DNA of 64,000 bases from Caballeronia mineralivorans PML1(12) (lineage in GTDB: Bacteria > Pseudomonadota > Gammaproteobacteria > Burkholderiales > Burkholderiaceae): NCBI RefSeq assembly GCF_001028175.1, contig NZ_AEJF01000108.1, positions 1-64,000 on the forward strand. Direction: 5' to 3'. A program made the translations under genes and the position numbers. Numbering within the stretch: position 1 is the stretch's first letter; each line of letters starts with the position of its first letter. The notes beneath the pieces are model-generated. The model searched no databases, was not told the origin of the DNA, and worked only from the letters and a program-made list of their open reading frames with translations. Below are positions 1-8,312 of this stretch, piece by piece.

Positions 1-1
1 G

Positions 2-184
2 CAGGTCTGGCTTGATCTAGCCCCGGACATGATGCGTATCCAACGACAGACCGTCGAGCATCCCTTCGGCACGATAAAGGCCTGGATGGGAGTGACTCAT
101 TTCCTAACGCGCACTATCGAGCGGGTGAGCACGGAGACGAGCTTGCACGTGCTCGCCTACAACATGAGCGGGTTATCAAGCTAA
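2..184 (+). pseudogene. IS1182-family transposase, C-terminal fragment
   Basis: An open frame runs in from the left edge and stops at TAA 182-184. Its 60 residues read like the end of IS1182-family DDE transposases: a TVEHPFGTIKAWMG stretch, then THFLTR, and a closing TSLHVLAYNM. The rest of the gene lies outside the window or is lost, so it may be either a cut gene or a remnant. A fragment of the N-terminal half of the same kind of transposase lies at 11464-11690 on the same strand. Family assignment is by motif recognition only. Confidence 0.75.
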
Positions 185-558
185 TCGGTTCAGAAACGGT
201 TATGAGGGCGATGCGGGCGTGAAGCCCGCCCGGGGCGGACGGGTCCTTGCAATACGTTCAGCTCTGATCTGACCTTTGTGGTGCCGCGATCGATAAGCTG
301 CGATCTGCTCTGAGAAAGCGTGCCGTCAAATTTCCAGCGGCTACGCGTTTTGACACATTCTGGGCCATCTACGGCCGCTCGTCGAGAGAGACATTTGGAC
401 GTTGGTTCCACCTTGGTAGAGTACGTTGGATGGTCGTGAAAATTCGCGGGCCAGTGTGCGCTTTCACGTAGGCGGCCAGCGGGCAGTTCGAAATGAGCCC
501 GCCCAGGGCCGCCTGACAACTAACAGTGCACCCGCGTTTGTTATCTGGGAGTCCGCGA
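185..558. other. intergenic, no convincing gene
   Basis: The stretch follows the transposase fragment and precedes the stop of the SDR gene. It may contain the outer end of the insertion sequence, but I could not identify a terminal inverted repeat or target duplication. The open frames here do not resemble any family I know. Confidence 0.4.
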
Positions 559-1329
559 TCAATGAATGTGACTGCCGCCGTTTACGTCGATGGTGGCGCC
601 CGTCACATAACCTGAAAGATCGGATGCGAGGAAGAGACACGCGCCGGCAATCTCGACGGGTCGTCCAGCGCGCTGCAATGGGATGCTCATTTCGATCTCT
701 TTCTGCCTCTCCGCAGTCATGCCATCCAGCATCCCAGTTTCCGTCATCGACGGACACACGACATTCGCGCGAATTCCCAAGGGGCCGAACTCGCGGGCGA
801 TAGTGCGTGTAAGGCTGATCACGCCGCCTTTGGAAGCGGCGTAGTGCGCACCGCCGACCAGCCCACCGCCACGTTGCGCGGCCACTGAAGCCACGTTGAC
901 GATCGTTCCGCTCTTGCGCTCTGCGAATACTTCCAGCGCGCTCTTGCAGAGATTAAAGGCGCCCTTAAGGTTCACGCCCATGATTCGATCGTAGTCGGCT
1001 TCCTCGATTGTCAGCATGGACTGCGCCTTTACAATCGCGGCACTATTCACGAGGCAGTCCACCGTTCCGTAGCGCGAGAGTGCCTCCTTAAACAGTTGCC
1101 TGCAATCTGCACTATTCGCAATATCGCAGCGGATACCTGATACATACGCGTTGCGTCCGGTTTTGCTGTCAATGGAAGCTTTGATCTCGCTGGTGATGAT
1201 GTCGTTCATCAAAATATCGACGGCGATGATCTTTGCTCCGTGCTCCGCGAACAGCTCTGCCACGGCATAGCCAATCCCTCTGAGCGACGCCGCGCCGACG
1301 ATGACACAGACCTTGTCTTGTAAAAGCAT
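559..1329 (-). CDS. SDR-family NAD(P)-dependent oxidoreductase
   Basis: A 256-residue classical short-chain dehydrogenase/reductase. The Rossmann motif GAASLRGIG lies at residues 12-20, an NSAA variant of the NNAG motif near 95, and the catalytic Ser-Tyr-Lys set at S148, Y163 and K167 (YAASK). The C-terminus (VTGATIDVNGG) is FabG-like. I chose the internal ATG because a GGAG ribosome site sits 8 bases before it; an upstream TTG would overlap that site. It is the last gene of a minus-strand set with the MHS transporter and VOC protein, so it probably oxidises or reduces a hydroxy/keto group of the imported compound. The substrate cannot be read from the sequence. Confidence 0.85.
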   Translation of the reverse strand: MLLQDKVCVIVGAASLRGIGYAVAELFAEHGAKIIAVDILMNDIITSEIKASIDSKTGRNAYVSGIRCDIANSADCRQLFKEALSRYGTVDCLVNSAAIVKAQSMLTIEEADYDRIMGVNLKGAFNLCKSALEVFAERKSGTIVNVASVAAQRGGGLVGGAHYAASKGGVISLTRTIAREFGPLGIRANVVCPSMTETGMLDGMTAERQKEIEMSIPLQRAGRPVEIAGACLFLASDLSGYVTGATIDVNGGSHIH

Positions 1330-1371
1330 GTTTTTACACTCCAAATGCTGCCAGTGCGTGTCGCACGAGCG

Positions 1372-2685
1372 TTAACGTTTAATATCCAGGTGCCGTGTCT
1401 CAGGACTGGCAATGATGGCGATCAGCGAGGCGCCTATGACAACTGCGCAAAAAGCGGTAATTACCCAGGTCTGTCCGCCCGCATGCTGAAGCAGCCATGC
1501 GCAGATAAAAGGTGTGGGGCCGCCCACCAGCAGATTCGCACCGGTATATGCAGCGGCGGAGCCCGAGTAGCGGACGTTCGTCGGGAACGGTTCCGCAAAG
1601 AGAGCAGGCTGTACTCCGGACTGGATCTGAAGCGACCCGACAAACGCCGCTATCGCGAAGAAGATGACGTACCAGTTCTTCGTGTCGAGCAGCGTGAAAT
1701 AAGAAAGCGCGATCGCGAGCGTCAGCACCGATGCAATCAGCATGGTCGGCTTGCGGCCAATCCGATCGCTCACGGCACCGCCCAATATCACCGTAAATAT
1801 TGCTATGAGGTTCGCGCCCATCAGGCAGAGAAACGCGGTCTGAGTCGGAAGGCCCAGATTCTTTGTGATGTAGCTGAGCGAGAAGACAGTAATCACGTAG
1901 AAACATGCTGTAGGAGCGCACCAGATTATGAGCAGACGGAAAATCGTCCCCGGATATTGAGCGAATGCCTTCACGAGTGGCACGCGTTCTTCCGCGCCTT
2001 TGGCGTGCGCCTGAATGAAGGCGGGGGTCTCCGAAACCCGCAGGCGAATATAGATTCCGACAACGACGAGCAGGAAGCTCAAAAGGAAAGGGATACGCCA
2101 CCCCCACGCCTGGAATTGCTCCGCACCGAGCGTGCTCGTCAGCACAAACAGCATTCCGCTCGCCAGTGCTGCGCTCAGGGACGAGCCAGTGTTAATGAAC
2201 GATCCGTACAGTCCCCGGCGGTTCTGCGGAGCATGCTCCATCGTCATCAGTTGAGCCCCGGTCGCCTCGCCGCCCAGCGCGAAGCCTTGCAGGAAACGTA
2301 GGAGTACGAGACACAATGGTGCCGCGAAGCCGATGGTAGAGTAGGTCGGCAGGCAGCCAATCAAGAACGATGCGGCTCCCATGAGCGACAACGTATAGAG
2401 CAGGATGTTCTTTCGTCCAATGCGATCACCCAACATTCCGAAGAAGAGCCCACCAAGCGGGCGTGCAAAAAACCCAATCCCAAACGTAGCGAACGCGGCG
2501 AGGATTCCGATGTTCGGATCCATTTGAGAAAAGAAAATCTTGGGAAAGACGGTTGCAGCGACCGCGCCGTAGGCGGTGAAGTCGATCCACTCCAGCGCTG
2601 AACCGACGGTACTCGCGACGGTTGCGCGCTTCGCCATCGAGTTCTTTGGAGTGGTTGGCGCCTCCATGGTTAATGTGTCTGTCAT
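1372..2685 (-). CDS. MFS transporter, metabolite:H+ symporter (MHS) family
   Basis: A 437-residue inner-membrane transporter with about 12 hydrophobic segments. The loop between segments 2 and 3 carries the MFS signature GDRIGRKN (residues 86-93), and the N-terminal STVGSALEWIDF block is typical of the MHS branch (ProP, ShiA and aromatic or dicarboxylic acid carriers). The start has a strong AGGAGA ribosome site. It sits between the VOC gene upstream and the SDR gene downstream on the same strand. Family membership predicts proton-driven uptake of an organic acid; the exact substrate is unknown. Confidence 0.88.
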   Translation of the reverse strand: MTDTLTMEAPTTPKNSMAKRATVASTVGSALEWIDFTAYGAVAATVFPKIFFSQMDPNIGILAAFATFGIGFFARPLGGLFFGMLGDRIGRKNILLYTLSLMGAASFLIGCLPTYSTIGFAAPLCLVLLRFLQGFALGGEATGAQLMTMEHAPQNRRGLYGSFINTGSSLSAALASGMLFVLTSTLGAEQFQAWGWRIPFLLSFLLVVVGIYIRLRVSETPAFIQAHAKGAEERVPLVKAFAQYPGTIFRLLIIWCAPTACFYVITVFSLSYITKNLGLPTQTAFLCLMGANLIAIFTVILGGAVSDRIGRKPTMLIASVLTLAIALSYFTLLDTKNWYVIFFAIAAFVGSLQIQSGVQPALFAEPFPTNVRYSGSAAAYTGANLLVGGPTPFICAWLLQHAGGQTWVITAFCAVVIGASLIAIIASPETRHLDIKR

Positions 2686-2876
2686 CGGGATGTCTCCTGG
2701 TGGGTGATTGATTTGCTTTATAGAGAAATGGCTGAGTAATCTCGATCAGGAATGTCTGGGTTAAGCGTTGGTCACACCCAACCGGGGAAACGGGAGGACA
2801 GAGTTTCCTGCGAGAGGCGCAGCACTTGATCCTGACCGTCTACCGGAGATGGATCCGTCGCTGCACCTGGCGCAAC

Positions 2877-3305
2877 CTAGCGCCCGAATACATTCGGTTG
2901 ATGCACTTCGATCACGTTTCCATCGGGATCCTGCAGGAAAACCTGGTGCCAGCCCGCGATCGCCCACCGGCCGTAATCGGAATATCGGATGCCCTGTTGA
3001 TCGAGGCGTCGCTTGAAACCCTCGATGTCATCGGTGCGGAAGCAGAAGTGTCCACGCGCCATAGGATTGACGATCTGGTTCATCTTGAAACCAGTATCCA
3101 AGTCGCGCTCGGCCCAGTGAAACTCGATGTCCCCATCGCTCAAAAAATCGACTTTGCCGTTGTAGCCGGTGGTGGTGCTCTCGGCGTTAACACGAGCGTG
3201 TTCCTCGTCGTTGATCGTGCCGAGATCGAAGAGGGTTTGATAGAACTTGGTCAGCCGCGGAAGGCTGTCAGTGCACAGATTCAGGTGGTGGAATTTGAAG
3301 TTCAT
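2877..3305 (-). CDS. VOC (glyoxalase/extradiol dioxygenase fold) family protein
   Basis: A 142-residue protein of the vicinal oxygen chelate superfamily. It begins with a FKFHHLNLCT strand providing a candidate metal-ligand His, and ends with the usual DPDGNVIEVHQP motif, whose Glu (E133) is the usual last metal ligand. Length fits a two-module lyase, isomerase or dioxygenase. An AAGGA ribosome site precedes the ATG. It is the first gene of a probable VOC-MHS-SDR operon and is divergent from an IclR regulator. VOC proteins catalyse many reactions, so the chemistry is open. Confidence 0.82.
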   Translation of the reverse strand: MNFKFHHLNLCTDSLPRLTKFYQTLFDLGTINDEEHARVNAESTTTGYNGKVDFLSDGDIEFHWAERDLDTGFKMNQIVNPMARGHFCFRTDDIEGFKRRLDQQGIRYSDYGRWAIAGWHQVFLQDPDGNVIEVHQPNVFGR

Positions 3306-3467
3306 GTCGGGTCCTTATCGGTTCGAAATGGGTGGCACCGCGCGTGGCGGTGCTGTGATTTGCTCCAGGGAGCTACGCACCTTCTCGTCCCTCCCGAGGC
3401 ACGCTTGCCTTCAGTGAGGTGGCTGAATTGCGCCGGCCCCAGAGCGTGATGTCAAGGTAAATGGTTT

Positions 3468-3505
3468 CATAGGTGAAGTCAACTATGCATAGGTGCAAAC
3501 ACCTA
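3468..3505. promoter_or_regulatory. candidate operator upstream of the VOC operon
   Basis: The octamer CATAGGTG occurs at 3468-3475 and again at 3488-3495, exactly 20 bases apart. The second copy is half of a perfect inverted repeat, TAGGTG-caaa-CACCTA (3490-3505). On the minus strand a TTGACT -35-like box overlaps the interval. Two sites on the same helix face are typical of a bound regulator; which protein binds is unknown. Confidence 0.4.
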
Positions 3506-3690
3506 CAAGTTTTTTCAATGAGTGATCCTCCATTCCCCCTTAGGGCGCTGGAACCCACGCCCTACATCATCTGATGTCCAAGGCTGGGCTTTGCGCGATC
3601 AGTATGCGATGCAGCGTAGCCGACGAACTGGGCGTGAGTCGGAAATGCGGTCAATGCCGAGGGGTTGACCAATTAGGGAAGAAATCGCAG

Positions 3691-3718
3691 TTGAAAATCG
3701 TAATTTCACATATAAAAT
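3691..3718 (+). promoter_or_regulatory. promoter of iclR-1 with overlapping palindrome
   Basis: TTGAAA (3691-3696) and TAAAAT (3713-3718), 16 bases apart, make a plausible sigma-70 promoter reading toward the IclR gene at 3876. The palindrome TGAAAATCGTAATTTCA (3692-3708) overlaps the -35 box and spacer and resembles the A/T-rich palindromes bound by IclR proteins. A related palindrome lies in the promoter facing the second IclR gene (6086-6101). Autoregulation is an inference. Confidence 0.45.
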
Positions 3719-3875
3719 GACGATGATAGACGGAAGTCGTCAGTGAACCATCGCGTGCCGCAGGTGTGCCGGGACGATCGGGGACGATTGTGCGAGTTCA
3801 CAAGTTCATTTCACGCGGCCCGCTTTTCCAGCCAGAGGGCTAAGCGATCCAATTGCCGCAATAGAGGAATTTGCT

Positions 3876-4676
3876 ATGAAAGACGATTTCAGCGTGGCTG
3901 AGAAATCAACCGAAGCCAACGCAAGAAGCTATTCCGCGCCTGCGCTGGAGAAGGGCCTCGATATTCTCGAGGTGCTTTGCCGCAGTCAGAGTCCCGTGTC
4001 GCTGAAAGACCTCGCTGGGCAGGCGGGCAGGAGCGTGGGCGAGATTTACCGCATGGTCCTGTGTCTGGTAAACCGCGGCTATGTGGCTCAAGTCGACGAC
4101 AGTTACACTATTACGACCAAGCTTTTTGAGCTTTCGCAGCTGAATCCGCCGACTCACAAGCTGCTGCTGGAGGCGACGCCGATCATGAACAAGCTCGCCA
4201 GCGAATTGGACGTGTCGTGCCATCTAACGGTGTATAACCATGGCAAGCAGGTGGTCGTTGCAAAAGTCGATACGCCCAGTGGCATGGGGTTCAGCCTCAG
4301 GGTTGGCTCTGATCTGGATGTGTTGATATCCGTCTCCGGTCGGGTGCTCGTTGCCTTTCAAGACAACGAGACCAGGAATCTGCGAATTGCCGAGTCGCTG
4401 CAGCGCAGGGCTGACCAAGAGGACCCACAGATTGCGGTCGTCCTCGACTTCATCCGCGAGTGCGGCTATGAATCGTCACCTAGTTCGCAGGTGCGAGGGC
4501 TGTACGCTGTGAGCTTCCCTATCCTTGACTCTCAGGGTCACGCGAACGCGGCGCTCACCGTCCCCTACGCCGAACGGATCGACCAGGCGCAACGCAAACC
4601 AATTGCAGTCATACACGAGGCGCTGGCTGAGGCAGCCAAATTGCTATCTGAAAAGATAGGGTGCCCCTCGCGATAG
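3876..4676 (+). CDS. IclR-family transcriptional regulator (paralogue 1)
   Basis: A 266-residue regulator. An N-terminal winged helix-turn-helix (about residues 24-85, opening with APALEKGLDILEVLC) is followed by the IclR effector-binding domain (about 100-255). An AGGAA ribosome site precedes the ATG. It is divergent from the VOC-MHS-SDR operon and convergent with a close paralogue at 4788-5603. The two share long identical blocks such as VDTPSGMGFS and AALTVPYAERIDQA, indicating a recent duplication. It probably controls the divergent operon in response to a small organic acid or CoA-pathway intermediate. Confidence 0.9.
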   Translation: MKDDFSVAEKSTEANARSYSAPALEKGLDILEVLCRSQSPVSLKDLAGQAGRSVGEIYRMVLCLVNRGYVAQVDDSYTITTKLFELSQLNPPTHKLLLEATPIMNKLASELDVSCHLTVYNHGKQVVVAKVDTPSGMGFSLRVGSDLDVLISVSGRVLVAFQDNETRNLRIAESLQRRADQEDPQIAVVLDFIRECGYESSPSSQVRGLYAVSFPILDSQGHANAALTVPYAERIDQAQRKPIAVIHEALAEAAKLLSEKIGCPSR

Positions 4677-4682
4677 TCAGGC

Positions 4683-4696
4683 CCCGCTCGAGCGGG
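4683..4696. terminator. hairpin between the convergent iclR genes
   Basis: CCCGC-TCGA-GCGGG is a perfect 14-base palindrome starting 7 bases after the stop of the first iclR gene. It could end transcription of both convergent genes, but there is no T-tract, so termination is uncertain. Confidence 0.35.
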
Positions 4697-4787
4697 TCGA
4701 AACCGGTACGCGGCTGACTTATGAATGACCGATACCCTCTAACAGGAGAGCTGATCCACGGCTGTGTGCGGCCAAGATCCGCTCCGA

Positions 4788-5603
4788 CTAGGCGCGGGAC
4801 TTAGCTTGTGATGGTCCGCCAATGCGCGCGCAGAGCAGACGTGCTGTCTCTCCCAACGCATCTTCGATGTCGGAAATTGACTTGCGCCGCGCCTGGTCGA
4901 TCCGTTCGGCGTAGGGAACGGTCAGTGCAGCGATGGCATGGCTTTGTGAATCAAGGATCGGGTAACTCACAGCGTATAGTCCACGAACCTGAACGCTGGG
5001 CGCGGATTCATACCCACGTTCCTTGATGAATTCAAGGAGGCCTTCGATTTGCGGATCTGTCTGTTCAGGGCGTCGACTGAGCGACTCGTCGATACGAAAC
5101 TGTCGGGTTTCACGATCCTGAAACGCGAGAAGCACCCGGCCGGATGCGGACACCAGTACGTCCAGCTCGGAGCCCACCCGCACGCTGAAACCCATTCCAC
5201 TTGGCGTGTCCACCTTGGCGATAACGATCTGCCGGCCTTGTCCGTACATCGTCAAGTGGCACGCCTGATCGAGCTGGCTCGCGAGCTTTTGCATAAGCGG
5301 CCGCGCCTCGGTGAGCAACCGGTGCGTGGGTGGATTGTTGTGCGAGAGTTCGAATAGCTTCGTTGTAATGTAGTAGCTATCGTCAATCTGCGTCACGTAA
5401 TTGCGACTCACCAGAACGGCAAGCATCCGATAAATTTCGCCGACACTACGTCCGAGGTGATGCGCAATCTCTTTCTGTGGAAGTGGCGTTTCTGTGCGGC
5501 AAAGCATCTCGAGAATATCGAGGCCTTTCTCGAGGGCGGGCGCGGAATAGCTGCGGCCTTCCGCTTCAGGCGCTTGCGCGGTGTCAGTCAAATCATCCTT
5601 CAT
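4788..5603 (-). CDS. IclR-family transcriptional regulator (paralogue 2)
   Basis: A 271-residue regulator with the same two-domain plan as its neighbour: winged helix-turn-helix at about residues 24-85 (SAPALEKGLDILEMLC), then an IclR ligand domain. By eye roughly two thirds of residues match the convergent paralogue. It is divergent from the dehydratase/CoA-transferase/thiolase/dehydrogenase operon starting at 6178 and is its most likely regulator. An AAGGG ribosome site precedes the ATG. Conserved ligand-pocket blocks suggest that the two paralogues sense related molecules. Confidence 0.9.
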   Translation of the reverse strand: MKDDLTDTAQAPEAEGRSYSAPALEKGLDILEMLCRTETPLPQKEIAHHLGRSVGEIYRMLAVLVSRNYVTQIDDSYYITTKLFELSHNNPPTHRLLTEARPLMQKLASQLDQACHLTMYGQGRQIVIAKVDTPSGMGFSVRVGSELDVLVSASGRVLLAFQDRETRQFRIDESLSRRPEQTDPQIEGLLEFIKERGYESAPSVQVRGLYAVSYPILDSQSHAIAALTVPYAERIDQARRKSISDIEDALGETARLLCARIGGPSQAKSRA

Positions 5604-6073
5604 GGCGGCCCTTCTGGATTTTCGCGTTGCTGCCGCCCGGTTTTCCCCACATTCACTTCACGGTAGGCGGCGTTTCATCATCGAAGCCTTGGCGGCGCCT
5701 GTCAAATCGATATGGCAGCGCTCAAAGCGGAGCCGGTCACTTTACTGGATCGGCTTGCTCACTTCAATCATGTTCGCGCCCTCACTACAGTGTTGTCGCG
5801 GGCGCTACGTCGGCCTTGCGCTCCGCGCGAACGCGAAAAAAGTCAGCTGTTCAGGCCTGCATTCGTGCTTTTTCACTGTTTTCCGTCATCAGCGAGTCGT
5901 TTGTGGCCGTTTCCCGCATTCATCGGGCAATTCATCCAGCCAAAGCAGGCGCGTTGTGTTCGAGCGGCGCAGTGACCAATCGCTACGAACTTCCAACCAC
6001 TCGTACATTGCTGATTTTATATACGAAACATGACATAGCGTTAACCATGGCTTACGTTAGTTCGATAAGTGAA
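5604..6073. other. long divergent intergenic region
   Basis: About 470 bases between the iclR-2 start and the operon promoter. It becomes A/T-rich toward its right end (for example TTTTATATACG near 6015). No open frame here resembles a protein family. It presumably carries the iclR-2 promoter and leader, but I could not assign boxes with confidence. Confidence 0.35.
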
Positions 6074-6101
6074 TATAATCACCAGTGAAATAATAAATTC
6101 A
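6074..6101 (+). promoter_or_regulatory. promoter and IclR-type operator of the CoA operon
   Basis: TATAAT at 6074-6079 is a perfect -10 hexamer with only a weak -35 region 17 bases upstream. Immediately downstream is the palindrome TGAAATAATAAATTCA (6086-6101), which would cover the transcription start, a position suited to repression. It is the counterpart of the palindrome at 3692-3708 next to the other IclR gene. Confidence 0.45.
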
Positions 6102-6177
6102 TATATGCAATATAGACGTTGCTGGCGAGAATTGAAACACGCCGGCATAACCCTCAAGGCTAGAGAGGAATCGACAG

Positions 6178-7014
6178 ATGTTTGATAACGGCGAATATCA
6201 GCCGGTAACGCGCAGCGAAGTCTGCTCTCTTTCCGCGGCTCGGCGCGTTGCTGCGATGCTGGACCTTCCGACCGAGTCCATCTCAGAAGGCGATCCGCTT
6301 CCGAAAGGTTGGCACTTTTTGCTAATGGCCGCCGACACGCGCCGCTCGGACCTTCGGAGCGATGGTTTCCCAGGATTGGGCGTGCCGATGCCCGACCTTG
6401 GGTTCACGCGTTTGCTGCTCGGTGGCCGAAGCACCGCGTACCACACTGAGATCCCGGTTGGCGCGAAGGTGATTCGGACCAGCGGGATCACGAGCCTGAC
6501 GCAAAAGAGCAATGCGTCCGGGCCGATGGCCGTCGTCATCATTGGTCATCAAATTCGACTCGAAGGGGCCACCGAAGCCGCCGTCACTGAGACGCAGACT
6601 TATGTCCTGCTACCGGGTCAGTCACGCTTCAAGGAGTCGGTGCAGGCGGTTCAGCCCATAACAGCGGCGAGGACGCAGGTTGTTGTGCCTGACGAAACCC
6701 TGCTCTTCCAGTACTCAGCGCTGGGCTTCAACTCGCACAAGATTCACATCGAAAAGTCCTATGCGTGCGAGGTCGAGGGTTTCCCTGATCTGGTGGTCAA
6801 CGGTGGTCTGACGACGCTCCTGCTTACCGAGTTCGCGCGCAGGGAACTCAAACTTGACCTGCGCAATTTCAGTATGAAAAACGTCGCGCCTCTCTTCTGC
6901 GGCCGGCCGATCACGCTTGCGGCCGATCCTCACGGTGAAGGATGGACCCTGAAAGCATACGACGACACAGGAAAACTCGCCGCTGAGATGGAGGCTAACG
7001 TCAATGAGTTTTGA
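6178..7014 (+). CDS. HTD2/MaoC-like hydroxyacyl thioester dehydratase
   Basis: A 278-residue protein of the FAS1-like/HTD2 double-hotdog dehydratase group, which includes mesaconyl-C4-CoA hydratase. The second half holds the recognisable block FNSHKIHIEKSYACEVEGFP followed by DLVVNGGLTTLLL, corresponding to the hydratase-2 active-site region (HKIH plus the VEGFPDLVV stretch). A GAGGA ribosome site precedes the ATG. It is the first gene of an operon and overlaps the CoA-transferase gene by 11 bases, so translation is probably coupled. It likely hydrates or dehydrates a CoA thioester made by the next enzyme. The substrate is not evident. Confidence 0.8.
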   Translation: MFDNGEYQPVTRSEVCSLSAARRVAAMLDLPTESISEGDPLPKGWHFLLMAADTRRSDLRSDGFPGLGVPMPDLGFTRLLLGGRSTAYHTEIPVGAKVIRTSGITSLTQKSNASGPMAVVIIGHQIRLEGATEAAVTETQTYVLLPGQSRFKESVQAVQPITAARTQVVVPDETLLFQYSALGFNSHKIHIEKSYACEVEGFPDLVVNGGLTTLLLTEFARRELKLDLRNFSMKNVAPLFCGRPITLAADPHGEGWTLKAYDDTGKLAAEMEANVNEF

Positions 7015-8218
7015 ACCGCTGAAGGGAATCCGGGTTCTTGATCTGACCAGTGTGGTGGTCGGCCCGGTATGCAGTGCGAGACTTGCACAATACGGTGCCG
7101 AAATTATCAAGGTCGAAAGCCCGGATGGCGATCTGATGCGTGGCCTGGGCGGACTATCGCCGACAGGCCAGCACTCTGGCGCATACCTGCATCTGAATCG
7201 CGGCAAGCGGAATATCTGCTGTGACCTGAAAAAGCCTGGTGGCAAGACGATCATGGAGAAGCTGGTCGCCTCCGCTGACGTCATCATTGCAAACATGCGT
7301 CCTCAGGCACTCAAGCGCCTGGGACTCGATGCGAACACTATCCGAGAAAAGCACCCGGACAAGATCTACTGTCTGATTACCGGTTACGGGACCAACGGCC
7401 CCTATGCCGGTCATCCCACCTACGACAGTGTGGTGCAGGCAGCCACGGGCATGACCGGCCTCACGCTTGCACGCGACGGCGTGCCCGCTTACGTGCCCAT
7501 GCTGATCTGCGATCACGTCGTGGGCGAAATCGCAGCCGGGTCGATTCTTGCCGCCATCATGAATCACAAGGTGACGGGCAATGGCTCCAGCATTGAGGTT
7601 CCAATGTTTGAGACGATGGCTGCATTCGTGTTGCAGGAACATTTGGCGCAGCAGAGTTTCGATCCGCCTGTCGGACCGCCGGGCGACCTTCGTCTACTGA
7701 GTCCGCACAACAAACCGGTGAAGACTGCGGACGGCTGGGTAGCTTTCACCATCAATACCGATCAGCAGGTCCGCGCATTCTTGAAAGCGGTCGGGAGAGA
7801 CGAACTCATCGATGACTCGCGTTTCGCAACGGTCGCTGCTCGTGCGCAAAACGTCGCGGAGTGGTTTGCAATTCGAGGTGCTCCACTGACCGACAGGACG
7901 ACAAAGGAGTGGCTTGAGATACTTCAGGCAGCAGATATCGCCGTTAAACCGTGTCATACGCTCGAAACCCTGCCTCACGATCCGCATCTTGAAGTGGTCG
8001 GGCTGCTGCAGTACGAGCAGCATCCGACCGAGGGCAAGACAGTGGCGATCCGGTCGACCATCAGCTTCGACGACGCCTACCCGCCGCTTCGATCGTTCTC
8101 GCAGCCACGCGGGTGGGAGACGCTTGCTGTTCTTGAGGAGATCGGTTACTCGTCCGGCGAGATAGAGAGCTTGCTCGCGGAAGGGGCCGCCGTCGCGAAC
8201 GTCGAGCAGCAAAGCTAA
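7004..8218 (+). CDS. CaiB/BaiF (family III) CoA transferase
   Basis: A 404-residue family III CoA transferase. The N-terminus (PLKGIRVLDLTSVVVGP) and the block GPYAGHPTYDSVVQAATG are diagnostic; the Asp in the latter (D141) is the expected CoA-thioester-forming residue. It overlaps the upstream dehydratase and is followed by thiolase and 3-hydroxyacyl-CoA dehydrogenase genes. It presumably activates a carboxylic acid by CoA exchange so that it can enter a short beta-oxidation-like route. A fragment of a closely related gene survives at 22034-22390. Confidence 0.88.
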   Translation: MSFEPLKGIRVLDLTSVVVGPVCSARLAQYGAEIIKVESPDGDLMRGLGGLSPTGQHSGAYLHLNRGKRNICCDLKKPGGKTIMEKLVASADVIIANMRPQALKRLGLDANTIREKHPDKIYCLITGYGTNGPYAGHPTYDSVVQAATGMTGLTLARDGVPAYVPMLICDHVVGEIAAGSILAAIMNHKVTGNGSSIEVPMFETMAAFVLQEHLAQQSFDPPVGPPGDLRLLSPHNKPVKTADGWVAFTINTDQQVRAFLKAVGRDELIDDSRFATVAARAQNVAEWFAIRGAPLTDRTTKEWLEILQAADIAVKPCHTLETLPHDPHLEVVGLLQYEQHPTEGKTVAIRSTISFDDAYPPLRSFSQPRGWETLAVLEEIGYSSGEIESLLAEGAAVANVEQQS

Positions 8219-8312
8219 CGCCGATGAAATGGGGATGGCCGGCGGTAGCCTGTGGTGATGACCGAGGTTGAGCGATCGTGCAAGCCAACTTACTATCTGG
8301 ATGAGGACGAGC

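Noticed and set aside
1345-2301. A 318-codon open frame antisense to the MHS transporter
   Set aside because: Basic, low-complexity composition without motifs, opposite a convincing transporter gene.
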